From assembly GCA_051010095.1 (NCBI GenBank), contig JBPCVX010000395.1:1-32257 (forward strand): 32,257 nucleotides of DNA. The letters are read 5' to 3'. A program made the position numbers and the translations under genes. How positions within the stretch are numbered: position 1 is the stretch's first letter; each line of letters begins with the position of its first letter. Of the stretch, positions 24,221 to 31,826 are shown in pieces. Source of the DNA: CAJQND01 sp051010095 (GTDB taxonomy: Bacteria > Pseudomonadota > Alphaproteobacteria > Rhizobiales > CAJQND01). The notes below the pieces were generated by a model. That model was not told where the DNA came from and ran no database searches. It saw nothing but the letters and a program-made list of their open reading frames with translations.

Positions 24221-25081
24221 TCATCCGCACCCGCAAAAAAGCACTTGTTCGGTATCTTCTTTGCGAATGCGGTAGGCCTGCCAGCCTTCCCCGAATGCAA
24301 ACGCCCCGTAAAGCACCAGCTCTTTGTTGCCGTCGCCCTCAATGTCGAACACTGACACAACGGTTTGATCGACGATCAAGCTAGGATCAGTCGTGTCTTC
24401 AAGTGCAATCTCTTTGTGAACTTCAATAATCGTGGGGTCTTCAAGGCTACCGCTCACCACCAGAACAATCGAATATTCACCCGCCCGCACATTGCTGCGC
24501 GCGGTCTTAAGCGCGTTGATGATTGTTTCAGGTTTCCCATCACCATCAAAATCAACTTCCAGCACTTGCCGCAGGCGCACATCGGGGTCTTCAATAGTTT
24601 CTTTTTCGAGATATTTTTTGACAAACTCGCGGTGTGGCACGCTGTTGGTGTCTATGGTTTTGATCTCTCCTGGGAGACGAGCCTTTATGTCGAACTCACT
24701 GCCCATAGCCGCCAGCTGAAATTCCCCCAACTGGTCTGGGCCCAGCGTCAACTCCTGCAAATACTCAATTTCACAGTCGCCACCAGGTTCCGGGGCTTCC
24801 GGTGCGCCGATGGATAAAGCATCGCCAACTGTTTTCCCCTCGCGCACCAGCACATAGCTCTGCTTTGGTTTCATAAAATCAACGATGACGTCTGGTTCTG
24901 CGACAGCGCCGCGCAAAGAGCCGCCCAAGAGGCACGTCTGTCCCTCCGGGGTCACGCCAATCAACGACATAAAAGCATCATCAGTTTGCGCAACCGCACC
25001 TGATTGGAGTGTCAAAAAGATTGCAGAGATTATCCCGGCACTTCGCGCCAGGCGATGGAGCGGCATGAAAGCGCGCCCCAT
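24221..25081 (-). CDS. unrecognised exported protein with two Asp/Gly-rich calcium-site-like repeats
   Basis: I do not recognise this 286-residue protein. It has a signal peptide: basic residues to position 13, a hydrophobic stretch at 14-29, and a likely cleavage after Ala-Val-Ala at 29-31. The mature part is acidic. Two segments, VDFDGDGKPETI (176-187) and FDIEGDGNKELVLYG (245-259), match the D-x-D-G-D-G-x-x-E/D pattern of FG-GAP/VCBS-type calcium loops. Four cysteines (50, 103, 283, 285) could form disulphides. It starts six bases after lapA on the same strand and is 71 bases before pyrF, so it is probably co-transcribed with both. A periplasmic or surface location is predicted. Confidence 0.75.
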   Translation of the reverse strand: MGRAFMPLHRLARSAGIISAIFLTLQSGAVAQTDDAFMSLIGVTPEGQTCLLGGSLRGAVAEPDVIVDFMKPKQSYVLVREGKTVGDALSIGAPEAPEPGGDCEIEYLQELTLGPDQLGEFQLAAMGSEFDIKARLPGEIKTIDTNSVPHREFVKKYLEKETIEDPDVRLRQVLEVDFDGDGKPETIINALKTARSNVRAGEYSIVLVVSGSLEDPTIIEVHKEIALEDTTDPSLIVDQTVVSVFDIEGDGNKELVLYGAFAFGEGWQAYRIRKEDTEQVLFCGCG

Positions 25082-25087
25082 ATCTTA

Positions 25088-25426
25088 TCACCCGCCAGGG
25101 GCTACAAGATCGCGCCCGCTGGAACGGGCATTTTCACGGCGAATCTCTGAAACCTCAGAGCGGATTTGGTTCATCTCATAACGTGCATCGCGCGCTGCAC
25201 GCCGCCATTTAGACTGATTAAGCCAAGCACCGACGCCGCCCAATAAAATTCCGACACCCACGGCTGCAAAGAGCAACAGGAACAAGGGTGTATCAATGGC
25301 AAAAATCGGGTCTGCGCGGCTCGTTGGATCAAGCGAAAATGTTACCTTTTCCTTGTTCGCCAACGCAATTGCGATGAGAATTATCGCCAACGGCAACCAA
25401 ACCAGCCAAGAGAGAACTTTTTTCAC
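25088..25426 (-). CDS. lapA: LapA-domain (DUF1049) inner-membrane protein
   Basis: LapA-domain proteins are small bitopic membrane proteins. The E. coli relative partners LapB in control of lipopolysaccharide synthesis. This 112-residue product has membrane helices at about 4-24 and 46-68, then a basic, probably helical cytoplasmic segment (WRRAARDARYEMNQIRSEVSEI). The GTG at 25426 is chosen because AGGA lies ten bases upstream and the protein then begins directly with the first helix; another in-frame GTG at 25453 would add nine residues. It sits between ihfB and the trp cluster, as in other Hyphomicrobiales. The gene symbol is used only for domain similarity. Confidence 0.83.
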   Translation of the reverse strand: MKKVLSWLVWLPLAIILIAIALANKEKVTFSLDPTSRADPIFAIDTPLFLLLFAAVGVGILLGGVGAWLNQSKWRRAARDARYEMNQIRSEVSEIRRENARSSGRDLVAPGG

Positions 25427-25472
25427 TATGCTCAATTCCTGTTTTCCGCCCACCTTCTAAACGGTGAAACGG

Positions 25473-25763
25473 TTAGCCAGAACTATCCTCGTTCAAGCGA
25501 TCACGCAGTTCTTTACCGGTCTTGAAAAACGGTACACGCTTTGCATCTACTTCTACGGATTCACCGGTGCGCGGATTTCGCCCGACACGCGCGTTGCGTT
25601 CTTTCACCGAAAAAGCGCCAAATCCACGCAGTTCGACCCGGTCACCGCGTGACAAAGCAGCGCCAATTTCTTCAAAAATCGTATTGATAATTCGCTCGAC
25701 ATCACGCTGAAACAGGTGCGGATTATCTTGCGCGATTTGTTGGATAAGTTCAGATTTAATCAT
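25473..25763 (-). CDS. ihfB: integration host factor beta subunit
   Basis: IhfB pairs with IhfA to bind and sharply bend DNA in transcription, replication and recombination. The 96-residue protein has the full HU/IHF fold, with VELRGFGAFSVKERNARVGRNPRTGE at about 43-68. The intercalating proline is Pro64 in the beta arm, and the beta-arm sequence favours IHF over HU. It starts at an ATG and lies downstream of sppA on the same strand, the order typical of this group. Confidence 0.95.
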   Translation of the reverse strand: MIKSELIQQIAQDNPHLFQRDVERIINTIFEEIGAALSRGDRVELRGFGAFSVKERNARVGRNPRTGESVEVDAKRVPFFKTGKELRDRLNEDSSG

Positions 25764-25867
25764 TCAGACAGTTCCCCATTTACCTCTCGCCGGATCGCAC
25801 TTCTTCGCCCGGCATATGTCTCTAGTGGACATTTGGGCCTTCCCCTAGCAGAAGTGGGTCAGCACAT

Positions 25868-26839
25868 TCACTCCTTAGGCTGCCAAACCGAGATCAACCC
25901 GTCAAGTCTAAGTCCCTCGGGCGCAAGTCTTTTTTCGGTTTCTTGCCAAATTCCGTTAACGAATCCTCCCGCAAACACCTCTCCGAGCCAGTTTACAGAC
26001 ATACGAACGAACGAAAGTTCATCCGGACGCTTTGGCTTCCAGGTAATAACCTTAAGTTCTTTTGAGAGTTTTTTCTTGTCACGAAGCCATTTAACGGCAA
26101 CGTCTTCTCCACCAATAGCATCAATCAGTTTTACTTCTAATGCCTGCCTGCCGGTGTAGACGCGGCCATCTCCAAGTTTACGCGCTTCGGTTTCATCCAT
26201 TTTGCGCCGTTGGGCGACAAGCCCGACAAACCATTTATGAGAATCGTCAATAACGCTGCGCACAACCGCAATTGCTTCAGGTGAGGCATCGCTGAACGGA
26301 TTCGGTTCTGCTTTTAACGGATCCGATTTGACTTCCTCGTATTGGATGCCAAGTTTTTTGAGCGCTTCCTTGGCATTGGGCCATTGCATGATAACGCCGA
26401 TCGACCCGGTAAGCGTGTTTCCGCGCGCAACAATATAGTCCGCAGCGATTGCTGTAATGTATCCACCAGATGTGGCCTGCGACCCCATAACCGTAACAAC
26501 AGGTTTTTTCGCAGCGAGCTTGCGCAAGCTTTCGTAAACGGCCTCAGAACCCGCGGTTGTTCCGCCCGGGCTGTTCACGTGCACAATAACGCCTTTTACG
26601 CGTTTTGATTTGGAAATCTTGTTCAGCATTGCCAGTTGAGCGCGTGGCCCGGTGATCAGGCCGTCAATTTGCACACGCGCAATATGGCTGCCGGAAATGC
26701 CCAGTCCTTCGCCAAACACACCAGCCAGGCCCGCAACTATCGCCGAGATCACAACCGCTGCAATGGCGATAGCGCGCCATATCATGTTGGACCGTTTTAC
26801 GCGCCGTCTGTCGGCAATGAGATCAGCATTAAGTGTCAT
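25868..26839 (-). CDS. sppA: signal peptide peptidase SppA, S49 family
   Basis: SppA degrades signal peptides left in the inner membrane. This is the short 36-kDa-type enzyme of 323 residues. One membrane anchor lies at about 19-43. The S49 domain contains VNSPGGTTAGSEAVYESL, the nucleophile Ser124 in QATSGGYITA, GSIGVIMQ, and the likely catalytic Lys176 in SDPLKAEPNPF. The Ser-Lys spacing of 52 equals that of Bacillus SppA. ATG at 26839 is chosen over an upstream start at 26923, because that longer frame would run through the rpsA terminator. Confidence 0.94.
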   Translation of the reverse strand: MTLNADLIADRRRVKRSNMIWRAIAIAAVVISAIVAGLAGVFGEGLGISGSHIARVQIDGLITGPRAQLAMLNKISKSKRVKGVIVHVNSPGGTTAGSEAVYESLRKLAAKKPVVTVMGSQATSGGYITAIAADYIVARGNTLTGSIGVIMQWPNAKEALKKLGIQYEEVKSDPLKAEPNPFSDASPEAIAVVRSVIDDSHKWFVGLVAQRRKMDETEARKLGDGRVYTGRQALEVKLIDAIGGEDVAVKWLRDKKKLSKELKVITWKPKRPDELSFVRMSVNWLGEVFAGGFVNGIWQETEKRLAPEGLRLDGLISVWQPKE

Positions 26840-26877
26840 AACGCCACTTTCATACCTCATGCAGGGGCGAATAAACA

Positions 26878-26915
26878 ATAAAAAACCCGGCTTGCGCGAT
26901 GCAAACCGGGTTTCT
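26878..26915 (-). terminator. intrinsic terminator after rpsA
   Basis: On the minus strand, an eight-base-pair GC-rich stem (AAACCCGG with CCGGGTTT) encloses a loop that can itself pair (TTGC with GCAA). It is followed directly by a TTTTTT run. It lies about 50 bases after the rpsA stop and 40 bases before the sppA start. It separates the ribosomal-protein transcript from sppA-ihfB-lapA. Confidence 0.88.
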
Positions 26916-26962
26916 TTTAACATTCACATGAACGAATTCATGCAAAGACGATGAGAGGAGGT

Positions 26963-28693
26963 TTATTTTTCCTCTTTTTCTTCTGTTTCATCACCATCTC
27001 CGGCTTCCGCCATCGCGGCGCCAAGGATGTCGCCCAAGGACGCACCGGAATCTGATGAACCATACTGTGCTACTGCTGCTTTCTCTTCAGCGATTTCCAA
27101 TGCTTTAATGGACAGGCCAATTTTGCGGCTCTTCGTATCGAGCTGCGTAACCTTTGCATCAAACTTATCGCCAACAGCGAAACGCTCTGGACGTTGCTCG
27201 GAGCGGTCGCGTGACAGATCAGAGCGGCGGATGAATGCGGTCATGTCGCTTTCGGCCACTTTCACTTCAAGACCATTGTCTTGAACCTGAACCACTTCAC
27301 AGGTCACAGTTGCGCCCTTACGCAGGCCTTCGGTCTGCGTCATTGGGTCACCACCGAGCTGTTTCACGCCAAGCGAAATGCGCTCTTTGTCAGTGTCCAC
27401 GTCAAGCACAACGGCTTTCACCATGTCGCCCTTGCGGTAGTCTTGAATGGACTCTTCGCCTGTGCGGTTCCAGTCAAGATCAGACAGATGCACCATGCCA
27501 TCCACATCGCCATCAAGCCCGATGAACAAGCCAAACTCGGTGATGTTTTTGATCTCGCCTTCCACTTCGGTTCCCTGCGGAAACTTCTCAGCAAAGGTAA
27601 GCCATGGATTATCAGTTGTCTGCTTGAGGCCCAATGAGATGCGGCGCTTGGCAGGATCAACCTCCAAAACAACCACTTCCACTTCCTCAGAAGTTGAAAC
27701 GATCTTACCAGGATGAACGTTCTTCTTGGTCCAACTCATTTCAGACACATGCACCAAACCTTCAATGCCGTCTTCCAGCTCAATGAATGCGCCATAATCG
27801 GTGATGTTGGTCACAACACCCTTTACGACAGCTTCGAGCGGATATTTGGCATCAACACCTTCCCATGGGTCGCTTTCAAGCTGCTTCATGCCCAGGGAGA
27901 TACGCTGTGTTTCCGGGTTGATTTTGATGATCTGTACATTCACGGTCTGGCCGATGGAAAGCACATCTGTTGGATGATTAACACGCTTCCAGGCAATATC
28001 GGTGACGTGGAGCAGGCCATCAATGCCACCCAAATCAACGAATGCACCATAATCGGTAAGGTTTTTAACAACCCCTTCCACAACCTGGCCTTCAGCGAGG
28101 TTCTGCACCAGTTCCGCACGCTGTTCAGAGCGGGTCTCTTCAAGAATGGCGCGGCGGGAAACAACGATGTTGCCACGGCGCTTGTCCATTTTGAGGATTT
28201 GGAATGGCTGCGGGATATTCATCAGTGGTGTAACGTCACGGATTGGGCGCACATCAACCTGGCTGCCCGGCAAGAACGCCACCGCACCGCCAAGATCGAC
28301 GGTGAAACCACCTTTAACGCGGCCGAAGATATTGCCTTCAACGCGCACATTGTCTTCAAACTGCTTTTCAAGACGCACCCAAGCTTCTTCGCGCTTGGCT
28401 TTTTCGCGCGACAGCATTGCTTCGCCCATCGCGTTTTCAATGCGCTCAAGATACACCTCAACCTCGTCGCCAACTGAGATTTCAGCTGGTTGACCAGGGG
28501 TGCCAAATTCTTTGAGAGGAACGCGGCCTTCTGTTTTTAAGCCAACGTCAATAATTGCAAGGTCGTTTTCAATGGCCACGACGGAGCCCTTAACCACACT
28601 TCCTTCGCCCAGATCTTCAGTGCCAAAGCTCTCTTCAAGTAGAGCGGCAAAATCTTCGCGGGTCGGGTTCAATGTTTCGGTTACTGCAGACAT
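26963..28693 (-). CDS. rpsA: 30S ribosomal protein S1
   Basis: S1 is the mRNA-binding protein of the small subunit and helps to unfold leaders during initiation. The 576-residue protein has six OB-fold S1 repeats at about 31-97, 118-181, 202-270, 287-357, 374-444 and 459-530. The central ones carry the strong RNA-binding signature NLTDYGAFVDLGGIDGLLHV and its variants. The C-terminus is acidic. GAGGA stands four bases before the ATG. It follows cmk, the ancient cmk-rpsA pairing, with a 252-base leader region between them. Confidence 0.98.
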   Translation of the reverse strand: MSAVTETLNPTREDFAALLEESFGTEDLGEGSVVKGSVVAIENDLAIIDVGLKTEGRVPLKEFGTPGQPAEISVGDEVEVYLERIENAMGEAMLSREKAKREEAWVRLEKQFEDNVRVEGNIFGRVKGGFTVDLGGAVAFLPGSQVDVRPIRDVTPLMNIPQPFQILKMDKRRGNIVVSRRAILEETRSEQRAELVQNLAEGQVVEGVVKNLTDYGAFVDLGGIDGLLHVTDIAWKRVNHPTDVLSIGQTVNVQIIKINPETQRISLGMKQLESDPWEGVDAKYPLEAVVKGVVTNITDYGAFIELEDGIEGLVHVSEMSWTKKNVHPGKIVSTSEEVEVVVLEVDPAKRRISLGLKQTTDNPWLTFAEKFPQGTEVEGEIKNITEFGLFIGLDGDVDGMVHLSDLDWNRTGEESIQDYRKGDMVKAVVLDVDTDKERISLGVKQLGGDPMTQTEGLRKGATVTCEVVQVQDNGLEVKVAESDMTAFIRRSDLSRDRSEQRPERFAVGDKFDAKVTQLDTKSRKIGLSIKALEIAEEKAAVAQYGSSDSGASLGDILGAAMAEAGDGDETEEKEEK

Positions 28694-28945
28694 TCAGTCC
28701 TCATTTCATCATACAAACGAATGTTGGCCCACGGGTTTGATGCCGCCGGCAGCCTACGCACGAAAGTGATATGTTATGTGCGATGTCGGTGTCCGCTTGA
28801 TCTAGTGCTCTAAGCGTGCGGACCAACGTTCAATCCGGAACCAGGTTCATACAATTTGGGAACCAATGGACCGGGTTTGAGTTTCAGGAAACATGTCCCC
28901 ACATAACCCTCATGATCATGTGGTCTGTCTCCGTTTGACAAAAGT
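28694..28945 (-). other. leader/intergenic region between cmk and rpsA
   Basis: This 252-base gap on the transcribed strand carries the rpsA ribosome binding site. A six-base-pair stem (CCACAT with ATGTGG) lies near 28893-28922, close to the cmk end. TTGGTC and TAGATC, 16 bases apart near 28800-28830, are a weak promoter candidate. Part of the gap may be an S1 autoregulatory leader, as in other bacteria, but no specific structure was recognised. No supported coding frame is present. Confidence 0.4.
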
Positions 28946-29569
28946 TCAAGCTTTAGCCGCTTCGATTATTGCGACAGCGCGCCTGAACGCGGCTTCTATA
29001 CTCAAATCTGAGCTATCTAGCAAGTGCGCATCTTCTGCAGGCTTTAGTGGGGCAATGGCGCGTTTCGCATCGCGCTCATCGCGTTCGGTTAAATCTGCAA
29101 GTACAGCATCAAAGCTTGTGTCTTCCCCGCGGCGTGAGAGTTCTTCATGGCGCCGCCGTGCGCGCACCTCTGCGCTGGCGGTTACAAACAGTTTTACATC
29201 CGCATCCGGGCACACAATGGTTCCAATGTCACGCCCATCCAGAACTGCACCTGGGGGTGTGCGGGCAAAATCGCGTTGGGTATGCAACACGGCTTCGCGC
29301 ACTTCAGGAATTGCGGCAACTTTTGATGCAGCCGCCTCTACACGCGCGGTGCGCAAATCGGCATCTGAATAGGTTGAAACATCTAATGACTTGGCGGTGC
29401 GTTCAGCCGCCGATACATCGCCGGGGTTTTCTCCTGCTTGCAGCACTGAGAGCGCCACCATGCGATACAATGTGCCTGTGTCCAGATAATTCAACCCAAA
29501 ATGCGCTGCCAGTGCGCGCGCAAGCGTGCCTTTGCCGGAAGCGGCAGGGCCATCGACCGCGATAATCAT
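28946..29569 (-). CDS. cmk: cytidylate kinase
   Basis: Cmk phosphorylates CMP and dCMP to the diphosphates. The 207-residue NMP kinase has P-loop GPAASGKGT at 7-15, the CMP-binding LDTGTLYR at 29-36, and the later block LDGRDIGTIVCPDADVKLFVTASAEVRARRR containing the conserved Asp-Gly-Arg-Asp and the lid-region arginines. The ATG overlaps the aroA stop as ATGA. The aroA-cmk-rpsA order is typical of alphaproteobacteria. Confidence 0.97.
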   Translation of the reverse strand: MIIAVDGPAASGKGTLARALAAHFGLNYLDTGTLYRMVALSVLQAGENPGDVSAAERTAKSLDVSTYSDADLRTARVEAAASKVAAIPEVREAVLHTQRDFARTPPGAVLDGRDIGTIVCPDADVKLFVTASAEVRARRRHEELSRRGEDTSFDAVLADLTERDERDAKRAIAPLKPAEDAHLLDSSDLSIEAAFRRAVAIIEAAKA

Positions 29570-30906
29570 GCGCCTTTGCTTTCGATCTGTGCACCGAGTT
29601 CTTCCATAAGTTCGCTAAAGCCTGGAAAACTGGTGGCAATCACCGCGCCATCATCCACTGCCACCGGCGCTTCAGAGGCGAAGCCCAACACTAGGAAAGC
29701 CATGGCGATACGATGATCAAGATGGGTTTCAACCACGCCGCCGCCTGGTGGTGTTGTGCTACCAGTTACCTTCATCCAGTCATCGCCGGTTTCAACCATA
29801 ACCCCATTGGCACGCAGGCCAGCGGCAACCGCCTCAATCCGGTCGCTCTCTTTGACGCGCATTTCTCCAATGCCCAGCATTTCGGTCACCCCTTCCGCAC
29901 AGGCAGCAGCAACAGCAAGAACAGGGTATTCATCAATCATTGAAGGCGCCACATGGGCCGGCACGGTGATACCTTTAAGCTTCGATGAACGCACGACAAG
30001 ATCAGCAACCTGTTCGCCACTTTCCACGCGCTCATTGGTGAGCGTGATGTCGCCGCCCATATCGCGCAGCACATGAATGAGGCCAGCGCGGGTTGGGTTC
30101 ATCATCACACCCGGCAATTCAATTTCAGACCCCTCGGTAATCAGTGCGGCAACAATTGGAAAGCCGGCAGAAGATGGATCGGCAGGCACATTCACATGCT
30201 GTCCCTTAAGGTGGGCGGGGCCTTTAAGGGTGATTTTGCGTGCCCCATTGCTTTCGCCAATGTTGAGCTGCGCACCAAATGCCTCCAGCATGCGCTCGGT
30301 ATGATCACGGGTCGGCACGGGCTCCAGAACCGTTGTGTCTCCAGACACATTAAGCCCTGCCAACAGCACAGCAGATTTCACCTGCGCAGATGGCATCGGC
30401 AATTCATAGGTAATAGGTGTTGCCGGTGCTGCGCCATAAAGAGTGAGCGGCAAGGTGCCGCCATCATCTGCGGCAAAGCGTGCGCCCATGCGTTCCAAAG
30501 GTGTGATGATGCGGCCCATCGGGCGTTTGGAAAGCGAGGCATCTCCAATAAAACGTGCGGTTAGATCGCTGCTAGCGGCAAGGCCTATGCACAAACGCAC
30601 ACCTGTGCCCGCATTGCCAAAATCAATTTCTTGCTTCGGGCTTTGCAGCCCGCGCGCACCACAGCCGGTAACACTCCAGCGGCCAGATTGAGCACGCTCC
30701 ACGCGGGCACCCAAAGAGGCCATCGCCATGGCGGTAGCGTGCACGTCTTCAGATTCCAACAGGCCGTCTATGGTTGTTTCGCCTTCTGCGACCGCGCCCA
30801 GCATAAGCGCCCGGTGAGAAGTGGATTTGTCGCCTGGAACGTTGACAACGCCCTTGAGGTTGCGTGAAGCATGGGCGGCCAATGGCGACTTGGGTGAGCT
30901 CGACAT
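29566..30906 (-). CDS. aroA: 3-phosphoshikimate 1-carboxyvinyltransferase (EPSP synthase), CP4-like class
   Basis: AroA transfers the enolpyruvyl group of PEP to shikimate-3-phosphate in the chorismate pathway. The 446-residue sequence follows the class II (Agrobacterium CP4-like) pattern closely: GDKSTSHRALMLGA at 25-38, GDASLSKRPMGRI near 121-133, SAQVKSAVLLAGLN, PSMIDEYPVLAVAAA and RVKESDRI. The PEP-loop is FGNAGTGVRL with Gly100, where the glyphosate-insensitive CP4 enzyme has Ala100. AGGA ten bases upstream supports the ATG at 30906. The gene diverges from the TIGR02300 gene across 174 bases. Confidence 0.97.
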   Translation of the reverse strand: MSSSPKSPLAAHASRNLKGVVNVPGDKSTSHRALMLGAVAEGETTIDGLLESEDVHATAMAMASLGARVERAQSGRWSVTGCGARGLQSPKQEIDFGNAGTGVRLCIGLAASSDLTARFIGDASLSKRPMGRIITPLERMGARFAADDGGTLPLTLYGAAPATPITYELPMPSAQVKSAVLLAGLNVSGDTTVLEPVPTRDHTERMLEAFGAQLNIGESNGARKITLKGPAHLKGQHVNVPADPSSAGFPIVAALITEGSEIELPGVMMNPTRAGLIHVLRDMGGDITLTNERVESGEQVADLVVRSSKLKGITVPAHVAPSMIDEYPVLAVAAACAEGVTEMLGIGEMRVKESDRIEAVAAGLRANGVMVETGDDWMKVTGSTTPPGGGVVETHLDHRIAMAFLVLGFASEAPVAVDDGAVIATSFPGFSELMEELGAQIESKGA

Positions 30907-31080
30907 GGTGGATAGGTCCTGAAATCTGACGAATTTACAAAAATCAGTGCGGTTCTAGAGCATATTCTCCACTTATTGAACCATTTCCTGTCGATTTGGC
31001 TTTGACAGGGCAATTCTCACGTGGCATTGGGGTGCAAATTTCTTACAGACTTAAGATGCAATCTTTAAAGGAGATGTATT

Positions 31081-31509
31081 GTGGTCAAGCCAGAGCTGGG
31101 CACAAAACGCGTTTGCCCAAGTTGTTCAGAAAAGTTTTATGACTTGCTGAAAGAGCCGATCGAATGCCCTTTGTGCGAATACACCTTCGTCGCTGAGCCT
31201 TTGCTGCCGTCAAAGAACGACGCGCCAAAGCCTAAGGAAGAGCCAAAGGCAAAAATTGAAGAAACAGAAGAAGACGATGAGGATGATGCCGTCGAAATCG
31301 TTGCCCTGGAAGACGTTGATGAGGGTGATGATGACGACGACGCAGATGATCCAGATGTGGCAGCCGTTGCTGACATTGAAGATGTCGACGTCGATGATGA
31401 CGATGAATCTGAAGCAGATTCCGACAAGTTTCTTGAAACCGATGATGATGAAGGTGATGACGTTACCGGCATTATTGGTGGTGTGAAGCCGGGCGGCGGC
31501 GAAGAGTAA
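31081..31509 (+). CDS. TIGR02300-family protein (FYDLN acid protein)
   Basis: This alphaproteobacterial family has no established function. The 142-residue protein begins with a small zinc-ribbon-like module: CPSC at 12-15, FYDLL at 19-23 where the family name motif FYDLN sits, and CPLC at 29-32. A short Lys/Pro-rich linker and then about 80 residues dominated by Asp and Glu follow, ending in VTGIIGGVKPGGGEE. The GTG start has AAAGGAG seven bases upstream. Divergence from aroA and position before tRNA-Ala are conserved in the group. The acidic tail suggests interaction with basic proteins or nucleic-acid mimicry, which is speculation. Confidence 0.85.
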   Translation: MVKPELGTKRVCPSCSEKFYDLLKEPIECPLCEYTFVAEPLLPSKNDAPKPKEEPKAKIEETEEDDEDDAVEIVALEDVDEGDDDDDADDPDVAAVADIEDVDVDDDDESEADSDKFLETDDDEGDDVTGIIGGVKPGGGEE

Positions 31510-31521
31510 TCGCCGTCGGCT

Positions 31522-31561
31522 AAGAGCGAAACTAATTCCATCAGAATTGCATTTCGCTCTT
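31522..31561 (+). terminator. nested hairpin after the TIGR02300 gene
   Basis: A perfect ten-base inverted repeat, AAGAGCGAAA (31522-31531) and TTTCGCTCTT (31552-31561), encloses a second perfect pair, AATTC (31534-31538) and GAATT (31544-31548). It starts 13 bases after the stop codon. There is no long T-run after it, so efficient intrinsic termination is doubtful; it may protect the mRNA 3' end or mark a factor-dependent terminator before tRNA-Ala. Confidence 0.6.
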
Positions 31562-31661
31562 GAAGAATTTGGCGAGCCGGAATAGGTTCCCGCGCTGTTG
31601 GCGGCGTGATCGTTCCGGCCAGCACATAGCCCCTTTACAATTACGGGGCACTGACTTGGAT

Positions 31662-31736
<75 letters not shown>

Positions 31737-31737
<1 letters not shown>

Positions 31738-31761
31738 CCCAATCACCTTAAGTGTTTGGGT
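31737..31761 (+). repeat. small nested hairpin in the tRNA-Ala 3' trailer
   Basis: ACCCAA (31737-31742) pairs with TTGGGT (31756-31761), and inside it CAC pairs with GTG. It begins at the last base of the mature tRNA. It may aid 3' processing or act as a weak terminator. No T-run follows. Confidence 0.4.
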
Positions 31762-31826
31762 CGCAAGGTTTGCAAGACAATCTGAAAATTTAACATAGTC
31801 GCAATCACCAAACGCCGCTTGTATTG

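Noticed and set aside
26840..26923. N-terminal extension of SppA to an upstream start
   Set aside because: The extra 28 codons would include the rpsA terminator hairpin and have no family resemblance.
31000..31060. TTGACA upstream of the TIGR02300 gene as a sigma70 promoter
   Set aside because: No acceptable -10 lies 16-18 bases downstream, and the TAAGAT nearer the gene has no matching -35 at normal spacing.
31137..31625. Long minus-strand frame opposite the TIGR02300 gene, rich in Ser
   Set aside because: It is the antisense reflection of an Asp/Glu-rich coding sequence and has no independent signature.
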